Below, in pieces: positions 1 through 9,723 of a stretch of 64,000 nt of DNA. Position 1 is the first letter of the stretch; each line of letters starts with the position of its first letter. Origin of the DNA: Verticillium longisporum. Taxonomy: Eukaryota > Ascomycota > Sordariomycetes > Glomerellales > Plectosphaerellaceae. Location of the stretch: positions 3,906,001-3,970,000 of the forward strand of contig JAETXT010000004.1 in the NCBI GenBank assembly GCA_019188255.1, in the 5' to 3' direction. Both the position numbers and the translations under genes were made by a program. Under the pieces are notes generated by a model. The model was not told where the DNA came from. It made no database searches and saw nothing but the letters and a program-made list of their open reading frames with translations.

Positions 1-1179
1 CTCCGAGCTCGGCATCGGATAACGGCAAAGGCCGCATCGTCTCCAATATTTGTGTAAACGATCGACACGGGAGGTAGCTCAGGTATGGTTCGCCTCGCAG
101 TTCAGCAGCCCTGGAAAGGGTGTTAGGGTCTTCACCACAGCGAAAAAAGGGTTCACAAACTCCAGTACAGTTGCCACATGGACATGAGCCAGTAAAGCCG
201 CTTCAGCATTTCCTGGTCATGCAACGACCTTGTCTCCCGTTCGCCGTCGCAAAAGAGAAGCCACTGGACACCAGCCATGGCGTCCTTGATGGCCTGATAG
301 ACACGCAGCTCGGCGTCGCCATCGAGCGCGTGCAGCGACGAGGCGACGTTATAACACGAGATGCACCAGTCGAGGGTGTATGCTGCCGGCCGCTGCAGCA
401 TCTGCCCTTGCTCAATGAGACCGATGCATTTGGCGACTGTGACGCCGCGGTACTTGTGGAAGCTGTTCCGTCGGAGGGTCGTGACGGTCACGGCGCATGT
501 CGACAGCACCAGAGCGCAGAACGTCGGGTTCCTCTCATCTTCGCGTTGGAGAACTCGTCGGAGAAACCGCTTCTTGTGCAACAGTGACGCGAGGGGCCAG
601 ACGAAGCGCGACCAGTCGGTGAGGATCGACAAGACAAGCGAGCGAGAGCACAGGCCGTGGAAGTCGAGGCCTCCCGACACGACTGTTGGGGAAGCCTGGC
701 TGTTGATGTCTGCCACGGAAGGGGATGAAATGGCGTGTTGAGAACCAAGGGGCGACCCAGCTGTCGGTTGCGGTATTGAGGGAGCATTCGAGGATGAAGC
801 CGGTGATGTCGTCGCAGCTTCATCCCTCGGCGTGTGTCGCAGGGTAGAGCTGGAGCAGGTCAACGGGCTGGGATCTTCAGATTTGACATGTCAAGGGAAA
901 CGTGATTGAGCAAGCCAACACTGGATAGTCGTACCGTTTGGCCGGTCCTCTCTTGCGCCTGATCTTCTCCTGGGTACAACTAGTGCCTGATGACCGACAT
1001 CCTCGGCATACTGTATCGTCTACAGGGTAGTGACACTTGCCATCTCACTCGCATCAGTAGACCGCGACATGGGAGAACTCAGAGCGAGGTCTCGGCATAT
1101 TCACCTTGATCTTGCGGCTCCGGCATGTATCGCATGCCTTCAGCTTGCGGGGAGACCTGGCTGCAGTCGTCTCGGCCAT
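1..1179 (-). CDS. Zn2Cys6 transcription factor, C-terminus beyond left edge
   Basis: A nuclear DNA-binding regulator with the fungal binuclear zinc cluster at the N-terminus: Cys16, Cys19, Cys26, Cys35, Cys38 and Cys45, followed by a basic linker (RRKRGPAKR). The cluster is split by an intron, so it is only visible after splicing. My model is exons 1179-1105, 1035-935, 867-169 and 110 to the edge; phases agree at every junction. The middle region contains SILTDW, FCALVLSTCAVTVTTLRR and Cys/Trp-rich helices typical of fungal-specific transcription factor domains, especially the class annotated as maltose/amylolytic activators. After the last intron it continues toward the left edge with LPLSDAEL, a common motif of this class. 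The same-strand neighbour is a sugar transporter, which fits a sugar-utilisation locus. Seen: zinc cluster and domain. Inferred: the sugar link. The C-terminus is not in the window. Confidence 0.82.
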
Positions 1180-1778
1180 GCTGGCGGGGCATTGATGCGG
1201 CGATCAACTTTACATTGGGGATGGAATGGGTGCGGCCAAACGAAACGAAGCTGGTGCGCTCGGAGTTTCTTTCACGGTAACAAGGGGGAAGTCGGCTTTT
1301 TTGTACACGAGGCTTAGGGTTATTTGCGGGGTTATTCGGAACTTTTTCTCGGAAGCAAATGTTCGCATGACGCAGTCGATGGTGCTCGGCACGTTTCCCC
1401 CACCCTCCCGGCACTTTGGACAACGCCCACCTTCACTCCCAACTTGCCTACCTGTGAAATATGGACCAAGGAATCGCCGCTGATCCCACGTCAGAGGGCA
1501 GACCTTGCGGGGTGCATTGCTGATCTTCTCACGGTGGCCAAGACCGGGGGCGTGAGGAGGTGGAGGAGCGTCTAAGAACAAGCAGTAGCGTACGCGCCTT
1601 AACACAGCATTTGGAAGAGGACGATTGCATCATGAATTATGGTAACATTACTTCTACGACTTCATCTAGGAGAGTCTCCCTGGGTGTGGCAAGCACCCGC
1701 CACATCATGGCGTTGCGGCTTGTCGTCGATGACTCAGCAGCACACCTGCGCCACCTCCTGAAACAGAATTGAAGATAT
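1180..1778. other. intergenic, upstream of the zinc-cluster gene
   Basis: About 600 bp between the 3' end of the sugar transporter and the start of the zinc-cluster regulator. It should carry the regulator's promoter. I see no convincing gene, repeat or clear TATA box. Confidence 0.5.
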
Positions 1779-3398
1779 TCACACTTTGAGATCCGGAGCA
1801 ATCTTCTCTTGCACGGCGTATGCCTCGGCGGCACGTTGCTCGGCCACGGTAACGTACTTGCGGAACTGGCGAGTTGGCACCTTCTTCATGAAAAGCTCGT
1901 CTAGCTCCTCGTACGTTCTCCTGCGCGTTTCGGGCACGAAGAAGTACGCGAGGATCGCGAAAATGAACATGAAGGCTCCGAACACGAAGCCAATCTTGGC
2001 CTTCAGGTTGCCGTAATCCGGATTGAACATGAAGGGACTAATAAACGCGAAGAATGTATTGATGCTGTTAGATGTCGAGATGGAAATGGCGAGCGTCTTG
2101 GCTCGGAGAACCGACGTTGGAAGCTCGCCGGCGAGGGCGTAGACTGTGGAACCAACGCCAACATTGTACCAGAAGTTGAACATGGTGTAGAAACCCACGG
2201 ATGCCGTGATAGCGGCTGTTGTATCGAAAGACCCGGAGATGGCCATGCACAACATGAGAATGCAGATTGAGATGCATCCAAGAAGATACATCGGACGGCG
2301 ACCCCACCAATCGGCCATGAGAAATGCAATGGTAGCACCGGACATGGACAGGACCTCTGCGCCGATCCTGATCTCAAAAGACTTCTGATCGGAGATACCC
2401 AGGTATTGGTACATCAGAGCGCCGTAGCTGCCGACGAAGCCCAGACCGGCCATGGGCTCGGAGAGGAACACCATGATGCAGATCAGGGTTCTTCGGAGGT
2501 TGGTGCCCCGGAAGCAGTCAATGTACGACCCGGTGTTCGATAGTTCGGCTTCTTCGAGCGTCAGGCTGATTCGGTGAAGATGGCCCTTGGCATCCTGCGG
2601 GTCCGAGTACATGCGTTCCAGAGACTTCTGCGCGGCCGTCATTTTTCCCATGCGGACTAGGTAGACAGGGGACTCTGGCATGAAGATTTGACCAACGAGT
2701 GCCACCGCGGCGAATCCCCATTGCGCAGCGACAAGGGCTTTCCAGGACCAATCGGTGTCCCACTTGGCTGTGTAGTTGGACATGATGGCCGCGATGAATG
2801 GCCCAATGCATTGCAACAGGTTGCAGAATCCGATGGCAGAGGCTCGGATGGCCAGAGGAGCGACGTCGGCAATGTAGGCGGTGCAGAGGTTGAGGAGGGC
2901 GCCGATAGCCAAGAAGTTGAACATCTTGCCCACGAAAAACATGGCGAGAGATGTTGCCCCAAATTCAATGCCGACAGAGACAATGTTGATGACGGCCGCC
3001 AGCAGGATTATAGGCTTGGAGCCGTACCTATCGGCCAGAAAAGAGGCACCCCAGGCGCCCACAATAGCAGCTCCGTTCGGCGCACCGCTAATGACGGACT
3101 GCCACTTGGTCGAGATGAAGTAGGTGCCCTCGATGAGAACTCCGAATCGCCTCCTGAAGACGGGAATGCTAATGAGGGCGCCCGATGCGCCCGACTCGAA
3201 GCCTCGGACAATCAATGTCCAAAGCATTACGCCAATCCAGAAGAGAAGCCGAGGGTCTTTGCGTAGGGTTTGTCCCCAAGTGCGATTGTGCTCTTGCTGT
3301 TGAATGGCACGTCCGTGGACCTGGTCGTCGCGGTGTTCGACCATTTGAATGTCGTCTCCCTTGGCGGGCTCATCGAGTTTGGACTCGGCCGTCGCCAT
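1779..3398 (-). CDS. MFS sugar transporter, alpha-glucoside-permease type
   Basis: A plasma-membrane sugar:proton symporter of the major facilitator superfamily, single exon, 539 aa, the normal length for the family. Twelve hydrophobic segments follow a hydrophilic N-terminus of about 50 residues. Family motifs are visible: ADRYGSKP after TM2, PESPVYLVRMGK before the central loop, DWWGRRPM after TM8, and PETRRRTYEELDELF after TM12, the counterpart of the sugar-porter PETKG motif. The overall pattern resembles MAL/AGT alpha-glucoside permeases more than HXT hexose carriers, but the substrate cannot be fixed from sequence. The adjacent zinc-cluster gene on the same strand may be its regulator. 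A TATA-like element lies about 120 bp upstream. Confidence 0.9.
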   Translation of the reverse strand: MATAESKLDEPAKGDDIQMVEHRDDQVHGRAIQQQEHNRTWGQTLRKDPRLLFWIGVMLWTLIVRGFESGASGALISIPVFRRRFGVLIEGTYFISTKWQSVISGAPNGAAIVGAWGASFLADRYGSKPIILLAAVINIVSVGIEFGATSLAMFFVGKMFNFLAIGALLNLCTAYIADVAPLAIRASAIGFCNLLQCIGPFIAAIMSNYTAKWDTDWSWKALVAAQWGFAAVALVGQIFMPESPVYLVRMGKMTAAQKSLERMYSDPQDAKGHLHRISLTLEEAELSNTGSYIDCFRGTNLRRTLICIMVFLSEPMAGLGFVGSYGALMYQYLGISDQKSFEIRIGAEVLSMSGATIAFLMADWWGRRPMYLLGCISICILMLCMAISGSFDTTAAITASVGFYTMFNFWYNVGVGSTVYALAGELPTSVLRAKTLAISISTSNSINTFFAFISPFMFNPDYGNLKAKIGFVFGAFMFIFAILAYFFVPETRRRTYEELDELFMKKVPTRQFRKYVTVAEQRAAEAYAVQEKIAPDLKV

Positions 3399-3518
3399 GA
3401 TGGATTATCTTGGGGGCTACAAGGGGTTGGGTAGCTTGCTGACTTGGTGTCGATAATACTGTCAATGGTGGCAGGACAATGGCGGGGAAGGACAAATTCG
3501 GACCGAGATCAAGGAATG

Positions 3519-3524
3519 CTTTAT
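3519..3524 (-). promoter_or_regulatory. TATA box candidate of the sugar transporter
   Basis: A TATAAA hexamer read on the minus strand, about 120 bp upstream of the transporter ATG, a usual distance for fungal core promoters. Position and sequence are the only evidence. Confidence 0.4.
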
Positions 3525-4762
3525 ATGCCTACGGTCCCATGAGTCGTTTCGTAGAGTACCCGTGAATAGACAAGCTCGGCCAGAACTTCCCCGCTAGCTT
3601 CCCCGGACTCGAGGACCGGGGAGACCCGACGGGAAGAAAACCCACGTTATCAGACCATGGGAGAAGGGTGTCTCGGTGAGGTGTACCCCGCGACTCCACT
3701 TTGCAAGTTCCAGCCTTGGTTGAGCTCCTTGGCACGACGATGCTATTGGTGATCTCGGCGAATCCTCCTTTACCGTTGCAACTTTCTCCGATTTGCTTCC
3801 GAGCATCTCGATTTGCTTCCGAAGCCAGCTTGAGTGGCGAGAGCATAGACAACCAAATCCTCGGTATCTGATCCTATTCATGTACCGAGCCAGCCACACG
3901 GGTCATCAATCATGCCTGTGCATTGATTCAGATGTATGCACCATAACTGATGGACACTGGGGTCTTTTGAGCGGCTTAGACATAGCTCGGTTTCTCAACC
4001 GACATCGCATGACATTGATCCGAATGCCATGTGTCTCGAGAAGATGATGGATCAACTACGGCCTGCTCAAGCCGACCATGAGTGCGAGAATGCGCAGGTG
4101 TATTCCACACATGATAGTTGCTGTTGTCACATGCTATGCCTGGTTCAACATCCTTGTTTCGTATTCGCTGACCCAACACCGAGCTTGAAGCAATGATCTA
4201 ACTTCCGATGACCCTTTATTTACTTGTGCTTCAAATTATCAGCCTTTAGTGAATGAAATCAATCATTGGCCCGTAGCTATCAACAGAGTCAAGAGACCTT
4301 CTGAAGTGTTTGCACCATAAGCAATGGCAAGGTATAACGTGAAAACCCGTCGGAAATCTCGGTCGCTGCAGTTGAACGACCATCCGCTACCTCTCCATGT
4401 GTCTAACGCCTCCAGCCTGCAGACCAAAGTCCCCCCGGTCAAAAGTGAGTGCGGCCTGCCTCAGGCTCTACCTTGGCTTCCCGGGCAATATATGTTACCG
4501 ATCTGACTACCAGGTTATCCCCCCAGTATACTGAAAACCCCATTTACGGGCCCCTCGGACCACAACGAACCCCCAGTCTGACCTCTGTGAAGAAAAAGAA
4601 TTCGCAAGATCCAGTAAAACGCAGTCAAGCTTAGTTCGGAGTTAAAAAAAGGAACTGGGCCGGCGAAGTCGACCAGCGGCATGCGTTTGGGCATCCACCC
4701 ATGTAGGCCGTTGAGGTGTGGAACAAATTTGCGACAGAGTATGTAGAATATCTACAATCATG
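3525..4762. other. intergenic, nothing recognised
   Basis: About 1.2 kb between the transporter promoter and the 3' end of the membrane-protein gene. No open frame has recognisable protein features, and I see no repeat or RNA gene. Confidence 0.5.
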
Positions 4763-5510
4763 TCAGCTCCCTACCGTCAAGCTAACTTCGCATAGGCTGC
4801 CAGCAGTGCGTACCGTCTCAGCTATGTCGGCGAATGGACCACCGAGAAAATATGCGGCTATGGCACTGCCCATACGCTCTCGAGCGTGTATCTTCTCCCC
4901 TCCCCAATAAGGTATGACGTGCTTGAGGGACATGCCCCCTGCCCTGTTCAGCATGTGGTCTGTGAAGGCAAGTATCGCGACGAGTATCGCATTGCAGATA
5001 AGGGCGGAACCGAGCCAGGCAGTGACGTGCCACCAGGAATATCTTAGAAGCTGGGATCTTGGTCCGTTGTGCAGTAAGAGGTAAGTGGTCGGCTCGATAT
5101 CATGTCGCTATCGGTAGTCAGCATACAACATTGGAGTAGATGGAGAGGGTTTGACGTACGTTTTGGCGAAGTGACTCCAGAAAACCAACAACTATAAAGG
5201 CCATCAAGGCGTGTATCAGTGCGGTAGGCTTTGATGATTGATCGCCAGGAACCTGGAAGTGGTCGGCGAACGAGCCAATGGCTACAAGTAGACAGACCAC
5301 AGCCACTTGGTGGATGTAGAGGGCCAGTCTGGCATGCTTCACGCGTAGGTGCCAGGTACAGGAGGAGTACAGCGTTGCGAGGGCTAGAGGGACTGTGAGA
5401 TATTGGGCTGTTGACAAGAGATTGCTGGCTTTGAGGTCGAGAACCCAGAAAATAAGGCGGGCCAAGATTGCTACCAGCCAGTAGCTGACGTGGTACACTG
5501 GTGAGAGCAT
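4763..5510 (-). CDS. uncharacterised multi-pass membrane protein
   Basis: Not recognised. Two exons (5510-5160 and 5107-4763) joined by a GTACGT-TAG intron with a CTGAC branch-like site give 231 aa in one frame. Both exons are hydrophobic: segments near YWLVAILARLIFWVLDL, YLTVPLALATLY, LYIHQVAVVCLLVAIG, ALMAFIVVGFL and, in exon 2, WLGSALICNAILVAILAF, so about five membrane spans. The tail after the last span is polar with ARERMGSAIAAYFLGG. The two exons agreeing in hydrophobic character supports a real gene. The start is uncertain: the frame is open about 120 bases further upstream, and another 5' exon is possible. The C-terminus may also continue through another intron (a GTACGC donor-like site lies in the last codons). 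Confidence 0.5.
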
Positions 5511-7620
5511 CCTGTGACAGCAGCTTGAAAAACACTCGGATTGCTTGTTTCGCCGTATTGTGTGCTGTTGGGTTAGGATGAAGCAGAGCGAAAGTTGCAC
5601 GGGCGATTGTCTCGATAAATCTCTATTTTGCATTGTCTCGTAAAATGTTAACAGGGAATCGGTGACTGTAGAAGAATCGATGTGGCCGTTATATCAGATA
5701 CGGGGTGAAGAGTTACTTTCAGTGGCTGAGACTACCTTGGTGGTCGCGAGGGGCATCGTCGTAGTGAAGGCCAACTTGATGACCACCATTGTTACCACGC
5801 GGACGTTTTCGTGTGCGTAACTTAATAAGAAGAGGCTCAAAGGCGTAGAAGTTGACCGCTTTACGCATGTCCTCGCGCATGTTGAGGTGTCTATGGTTCC
5901 TACCCTCCTTACCCTACGTCAGGTACCCACAGGGGTGCTTTACCGACATACCTAGCTCACTTAGGTAGTTAGGTGCCAGTAGGGAGGTGCCTAGCTTCTA
6001 AACCAGAAGAGAAGCTGCTTGCAATCGCGGCGATCAGTTCCCCAAATACTGCGAAAGCACCGAACATTAGATCAGTCTGGCAAGGTCCGTATCATGCCTT
6101 AATGCATTGCATCTAGGCATGCCAATCAACACCCTAGGAGCGGAACGCAGTTCTGTCCGAGCTGCAAGAGGAGCAGCTTAAACTGGACGACAAGCGAAGG
6201 CAGAAGGACACTTCCATGCCACGTTATGCAACACGGGCAAAGGCCGGCATTGTGGTCTCGACCGCCAAGGAACAAACGCAATCAAAGATATAACTTGAGG
6301 AGAAGTTCAAATTGCCTTTTCAAACGTTCGCCCACCCGAGCAAAGACGCATGGAGGCCGCGAGACTGGCTGTCGGTTCAACCCTTGAATCATCTATCTGT
6401 TCTCTAGTAGGTTTTCATTACTGCGTCATACACACCTTAGGGGGGATTTTGTTATCAAAACGTTCCACATGCAGCATTTTTTCGATACATTCGCGATGAG
6501 AGGCAACAATCCTGGTTAATGGTCTTCCGAATTTATCTGACCTTTTTGCCGCCCGTGTTAGGGAATGATTTCTGTTTGGAATTGCGGAAACGGGAGTCAC
6601 TGATACTAAAATACCTAGCACGCACCCCCCAGACGGTTCATGGGGTGGCCCGCCAAACCAAAAACATCTCCAGGTTGTTCCGCCCTCAGCCAACGGTCCC
6701 TTTCCACCCGGTCATTCCCAACGTAATGAATACACCTAGAGATATCTTCAGCGACATTTTGGATCGATCCTGTGTCGAAATATTGGCATCGGAAACGTCA
6801 TTGGCAAAAGAGGGTTGGAAAACAAAGACGTGCTGTGCTGTACGACATCTGTCATCACATGCTGGTTGAAATGTGAGATTTATTGTCAGGATGCACCTGC
6901 TGAGCCGGGGTTAGTTCAGGGACTTGAGACTACGAGAGGACGTATATAAGGGCTGTGGAGGGCCTTCCTAGCTGCGGAGGGCCAGAATCCAGATGTGTTC
7001 CTACCCTCTACCTAACAATTGACTGCGGATATCACCTGCGGAAGACCTCTCCACTCTGCTCACCCACACGCTCTGACAGTCATTCTTATAGCGCACTCAT
7101 TAGTAAAATAATGACGGGCTTTGTAGGACGGGCGCTGTATGACTTGGTGAGCGAACTGAAGAAGAAGCTCATCGGAATATTGAACTTCGCATGCTGTACG
7201 GTTAGCCATGCCATCCATGCCAGTCTTGGCATCCTGTATATTACCACATTCGGAATCAACTTACACCCGTTCCGTGGAAAAAACCTGGCGTTTAAGGCAG
7301 ATGAAACCCTAAGACCTGTCAACACAGAAGCAGCTAGTGATCGTCCCATTCGAAGACGCTATTGCATTTCATTTGAGGCGCGCTGCAGCCACAGTGATGG
7401 CGTCATGTTGGGCGGAATTGTGACATTTACAGCGCAACGTCCCGGAGGCTCCATAAAGTCACGGCCTGGACGGCCCCGAACCTTTCATGCTTCCACGGTA
7501 AAGCCTTCGCAGCTCTCTCGTACCTGAACGTGCCTCTTCATCTTGAAAAATTATACAAATCGTTCGTGACGTTTGCGAACACCCGGACCTCAACAGAAAC
7601 CCTCGCCGCACACGCGAAAC
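5511..7620. other. 2.1-kb intergenic region
   Basis: No convincing gene. Around 5905-6000 there is a patch rich in ACCTAG/AGGTA words (for example TACCTAGC and TTAGGTAGTTAGGTGCC), a short low-complexity motif that recurs near 43990-44110. The region should hold the promoters of the membrane-protein gene (leftward) and the OsmC-like gene (rightward). Frames at 6519-6869 and 6955-7527 show no family features. Confidence 0.45.
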
Positions 7621-8175
7621 ATGTTTGTCAACCGCCTCTCCAGCCTCTCCCGCAGCTGCTCGCGATCGAGCCCCGCCGTCACCCGTCGTCTGCTCTCCAC
7701 ATCGAGGCCTCTCAATCAATCCATCGCCCTTCAGATCAACGGTCAAGGCTCAGGCGCGAAACAACACGTCACCGTCCAGGGAAAGCCATACTCGTTCACG
7801 ACAGACACCTACACGACGCTGGGCGGCGAGGACTCGGCGCCGTCGCCGGTCTCGTACTCCCTCGCTAGCCTGACGTCCTGCAACCAGGTGACCGGCGGCG
7901 TCGTTGCCAAGGACCATGGCGTCAAGCTGGGCAAGTGGGACGTGTCGCTCGAGGGCGTGCTGCCAACGGCTGTGCTCGTGGGAGGCGAGCAGGGGAACCC
8001 GAACTGGGAGAGCGTGGATCTCAAGGTCCAAGTGCAGACGGATATCGAGGGCGGAAATGAGGCTGCGGAGTTCAAGAGGTTTGTGTCGGAGGTCGAGAGG
8101 CGGTGCCCGATCACGCAGCTCTTCAAGCTCAGCGGTGTGCGGTACAACAGCAAGTGGGAGAATCTGCCGCTGTGA
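7621..8175 (+). CDS. OsmC/Ohr-family protein, probably mitochondrial
   Basis: An OsmC/Ohr-type thiol peroxidase, a family that reduces organic hydroperoxides. 184 aa in one exon. The two redox cysteines expected of the family are present: Cys87 in SLASLTSCNQVT and Cys162 in ERRCPITQLF. The central KLGKWDVSLEG and VDLKVQVQTDI strands fit the OsmC fold. The first 30 residues are Ser/Arg-rich with almost no acidic residues (MFVNRLSSLSRSCSRSS), like a mitochondrial targeting peptide. I chose the ATG at 7621 rather than an upstream in-frame ATG at 7573 because the targeting-type sequence starts there. It converges with the HTD2-like gene 145 bp downstream. Confidence 0.88.
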   Translation: MFVNRLSSLSRSCSRSSPAVTRRLLSTSRPLNQSIALQINGQGSGAKQHVTVQGKPYSFTTDTYTTLGGEDSAPSPVSYSLASLTSCNQVTGGVVAKDHGVKLGKWDVSLEGVLPTAVLVGGEQGNPNWESVDLKVQVQTDIEGGNEAAEFKRFVSEVERRCPITQLFKLSGVRYNSKWENLPL

Positions 8176-8320
8176 GGGACGCTCATTTGTACTGTTATAT
8201 GAGAAATGATTCGATGGCAGGTGAAAAGGACGAGCATGTCGTCGTTTTGGGAATCTTAGGACTGGTGGCGCTTCGCGATTAGCCATTTTTTGGGCGGTCA
8301 TCGAATGTGTACCATATGAT

Positions 8321-9404
8321 TCAACCAAGAATCTCTGCCTTCATGCACACGGTGCCCCCTTTCTCAACAGAAATATCCCAGCTTTTGTCATCTCCTGGGC
8401 CGCGCTCGCCCACCGTTCGGATCTCATACGTCTCGCCCGCGTAAATCGGCGACAGGGCTCTGTAGGCAATTTCCCGTGGGCTCTGCCCTTTGCCATGAAC
8501 ATCCAGCCAGTAATCGAGCATGCTGATAAGATTGAGAGGTCCGTGGACGACCGCACCAGGATGGCCTTCCACGTCTCTAGCCCATTCCTGGTTATAGTGA
8601 ATCATGTGGCCATTGAAAGTCAAGGCTGAGAAGCGGAAGAGGCCAACAGATGACCATGATAACCGGCGGAGAGGGGGTGCTGTCGGACGCCGTCAGAGTC
8701 TTGCATTTGGATCAGCAGTCTAAACATACCGTCATATTCGTAAGCAATATCTTCACACATTGATGGCCCGCGTACGAGATCCTTGAGAGCGTTTGGCGGT
8801 GGAATAGTGACTGTCGCCTCGGGATTGATCTCTGGCCGAAAGATCCAAGACCGCCGGTCAACGAGAGCCAGCCCGTTGGGCCCCTAAAACTTCTTTTCAA
8901 CATCCACGAGAACCATATCTTCGCCTCGCCGACTCGTTTTCGCCGTGGCGCCCAATAGCCTCGTCCGCTCTTCAACTTCGTCACCCACGCGGATGGGTTC
9001 CTCTCCTGCTGGCCACGTCATCTTTCCACCAGCCCACATTCGCCGACTGAATTGCGCCGGTGCATTGAAGGTCTTGTCTGTGCCATCAGCACCTAGCTCG
9101 CCCTCTATACCATTTGGCGTAAAGTACACAAGGTGATAACCGTGCGGCAACGGTGTTCCGGTAGGGGTGCGGAGATTGAGACGTCAAGATCTCGTGCCAG
9201 TCGTCGCCTGCCAAGCGTCAGACTCAGCTTTTGCAGCTGGTTTCCGTCGACTACCTGTCGGCGTGTGACGGTTGTGTCCGCAAAGCTTTCGAGTAGACGC
9301 AAAGCTGCTTCAGAGGCCGTTTTCTTCTGAACAGGACGATGTGCCATCGACGATAGGAAGCGGGGCATTCCACACGCGGCCGAATGCGAGATGCGTCGGG
9401 CCAT
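8321..9404 (-). pseudogene. HTD2/mesaconyl-C4-CoA hydratase-like gene, frame-broken
   Basis: A hot-dog-fold MaoC-like hydratase of the HTD2/mesaconyl-CoA hydratase type, which hydrates or dehydrates acyl thioesters. Family landmarks in order: DGNQLQKLSLTLGRR, then PHGYHLVYFTPNG, RRMWAGGKMTWP, GLALVDRRSWIFRPE, and after an intron (8729-8680) LFRFSALTFNGHMIHYN and VVHGPLNLISMLDYW. Two lesions break it. First, a one-base shift at a four-C run (9164-9167) between DVSISAP and the TGTPLPHGYHL stretch. Second, an in-frame TAG near 8883-8888 where a Trp codon would fit (TTT TAG GGG). With those ignored, the model closes at 344 codons. The shift matches the homopolymer errors seen elsewhere in the window; the stop does not, and its TGG to TAG change is in the CpA context preferred by RIP. 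So it may be a true pseudogene, or a working gene with two base errors. Confidence 0.7.
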
Positions 9405-9723
9405 GCGCGTAGCAAAGTGCGTGATGAAAATGAGAAGCCTGATAATTCAGTGAGAGGCCTAGAGTAATGCATCAAAGCTGTCGTCAATTCTCGATGAAGT
9501 GTGTTTTTCGTCCCTTGCCTAAGCACTGTTTGAGGCTGCTTGAGGAGCTGCGAGTTGGTAAGGTTGCTGACTGCTCGGCTACTTGATCAGAGGGCCAAAT
9601 AGCCGAATGGATCAAGCGCCCTTGGCAGCGAACCTCATTCAAGGGGCCAGCCCCCAGAGCGTGTCCCGGCGCCCTACCAAGCCCACATCAAATGAATGCA
9701 TGCCTAATGTGCAAACTCGGTGT
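9405..9723. other. short intergenic, nothing recognised
   Basis: About 320 bp upstream of the hydratase-like gene and downstream of the zinc-cluster gene. No gene, repeat or clear promoter element is evident. Confidence 0.5.

Noticed and set aside
6955..7527. A 190-codon open frame upstream of the OsmC-like gene.
   Set aside because: No family features or codon regularity; it lies in the promoter region of a well-supported gene.
8679..8729. A second frameshift in the hydratase-like gene near 8680-8730.
   Set aside because: An intron (GTATGT to CAG) from 8729 to 8680 joins EDIAYEYD to APPLRRLSWSSVGLFRF in frame, so no frameshift is needed here.
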